Positions 63,958 to 64,000 of a stretch of 64,000 nt of DNA are shown piece by piece (the first letter of the stretch is position 1; every line of letters starts with the position of its first letter). This DNA is from Rhodoligotrophos defluvii (GTDB lineage: Bacteria; Pseudomonadota; Alphaproteobacteria; Rhizobiales; Im1), in NCBI RefSeq assembly GCF_005281615.1, contig NZ_SZZM01000001.1:857001-921000 (forward strand). Direction: 5' to 3'. Made by a program: the position numbers and the translations under genes. Under the pieces are notes generated by a model, which saw nothing but the letters and a program-made list of their open reading frames with translations, made no database searches and had not been told where the DNA came from.

Positions 63958-64000
63958 ATGGCTTACGAGAACATCATCGTTGAGATGCGCGGCCGCGTCG
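63958..64000 (+). CDS. Enoyl-CoA hydratase, N-terminus only (cut by window edge)
   Basis: ATG 63958 follows AGGGAAA with good spacing, and the first 14 residues MAYENIIVEMRGRV match the start of beta-oxidation-type crotonases. The rest lies beyond the window, so the call is tentative. Confidence 0.7.
   Translation, partial: MAYENIIVEMRGRV

Overview
The window looks like a chromosomal stretch from a high-GC alphaproteobacterium of the order Hyphomicrobiales (Rhizobiales). The main reasons are gene content and order: DUF4175-lysA-lptM-argH with tlpA, a RegB/ActS-RegA/ActR redox two-component system, irr divergent from fabA-fabB-fabI, the ubiE-ubiB-coaBC-dut string divergent from mutM, and lnt-HTH-metK-trmB-rimP-nusA-ylxR-infB-rbfA-truB-rpsO-pnp. 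A cysteine-poor Fur/Mur paralogue and a PHA depolymerase fit the same group. The genus cannot be named from the sequence. Nearly all of the window is dense housekeeping DNA. I see no tRNA, rRNA, CRISPR array, prophage, transposase or plasmid-type gene.

Layout. 1-4.9 kb (minus): a truncated DUF4175 membrane protein, then lysA, lptM and argH. 4.9-6.3 kb (plus): a TlpA-like thioredoxin and a DUF2794 protein, then a two-hairpin repeat and a strong terminator. 6.3-10.5 kb (minus): a Bax-inhibitor-1 protein and a YbbA/YbbP ABC transporter, with the TesA-type esterase divergent from it. 11.3-20.2 kb (mostly plus): aldo/keto reductase, ThpR, a convergent overlapping LMW-PTP, a cobalamin adenosyltransferase, a rhomboid protease, etfB-etfA-hbd and htpG. 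20.2-20.9 kb: REP-like repeats and an AT-rich orphan gene, the only stretch that looks foreign. 20.9-26.2 kb (minus): phaZ, a YgjP-like metallopeptidase, and a repair set of ligase-associated exonuclease, ATP-dependent DNA ligase and 3-methyladenine glycosylase. 26.3-30.9 kb: a SCO protein, an ABC-2 exporter and the RegB/RegA pair. 30.9-39.2 kb (plus): tsaB, rimI, Fur/Mur, a PlsC-type acyltransferase, miaB, phoH, ybeY, a CorC-like protein and lnt. 39.5-51.9 kb (plus): a Cro/CI regulator, metK, trmB and the transcription/translation operon from rimP to pnp. 51.9-57.9 kb: fabI-fabB-fabA, irr, an SH3 protein, a 2-hydroxyacid dehydrogenase and a GST. 57.9-64 kb: moeB-like, dut, coaBC, ubiB and ubiE on minus, then mutM and the first codons of an enoyl-CoA hydratase on plus.

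Functional themes. RegB/RegA and the nearby SCO protein connect redox sensing to cytochrome oxidase assembly. etfBA, hbd, phaZ and the enoyl-CoA hydratase belong to fatty-acid/PHA carbon flow. Fur/Mur and Irr are two metal-responsive regulators. The rimP-pnp block makes and matures the translation machinery.

I did not find a clear undescribed multi-gene system. The best leads are the AT-rich orphan gene at 20499-20894 with a perfect inverted repeat upstream, the phaZ-to-glycosylase repair string, a MoeB-like enzyme that has lost its zinc cysteines, an LMW-PTP lacking the usual general-acid Asp, a palindrome in front of hbd, and an attenuator hairpin touching the rimP start. Non-ATG starts supported by a Shine-Dalgarno match are unusually common: TTG for regB, phoH and phaZ, and GTG for lptM, argH, fabB, the GST and the aldo/keto reductase.
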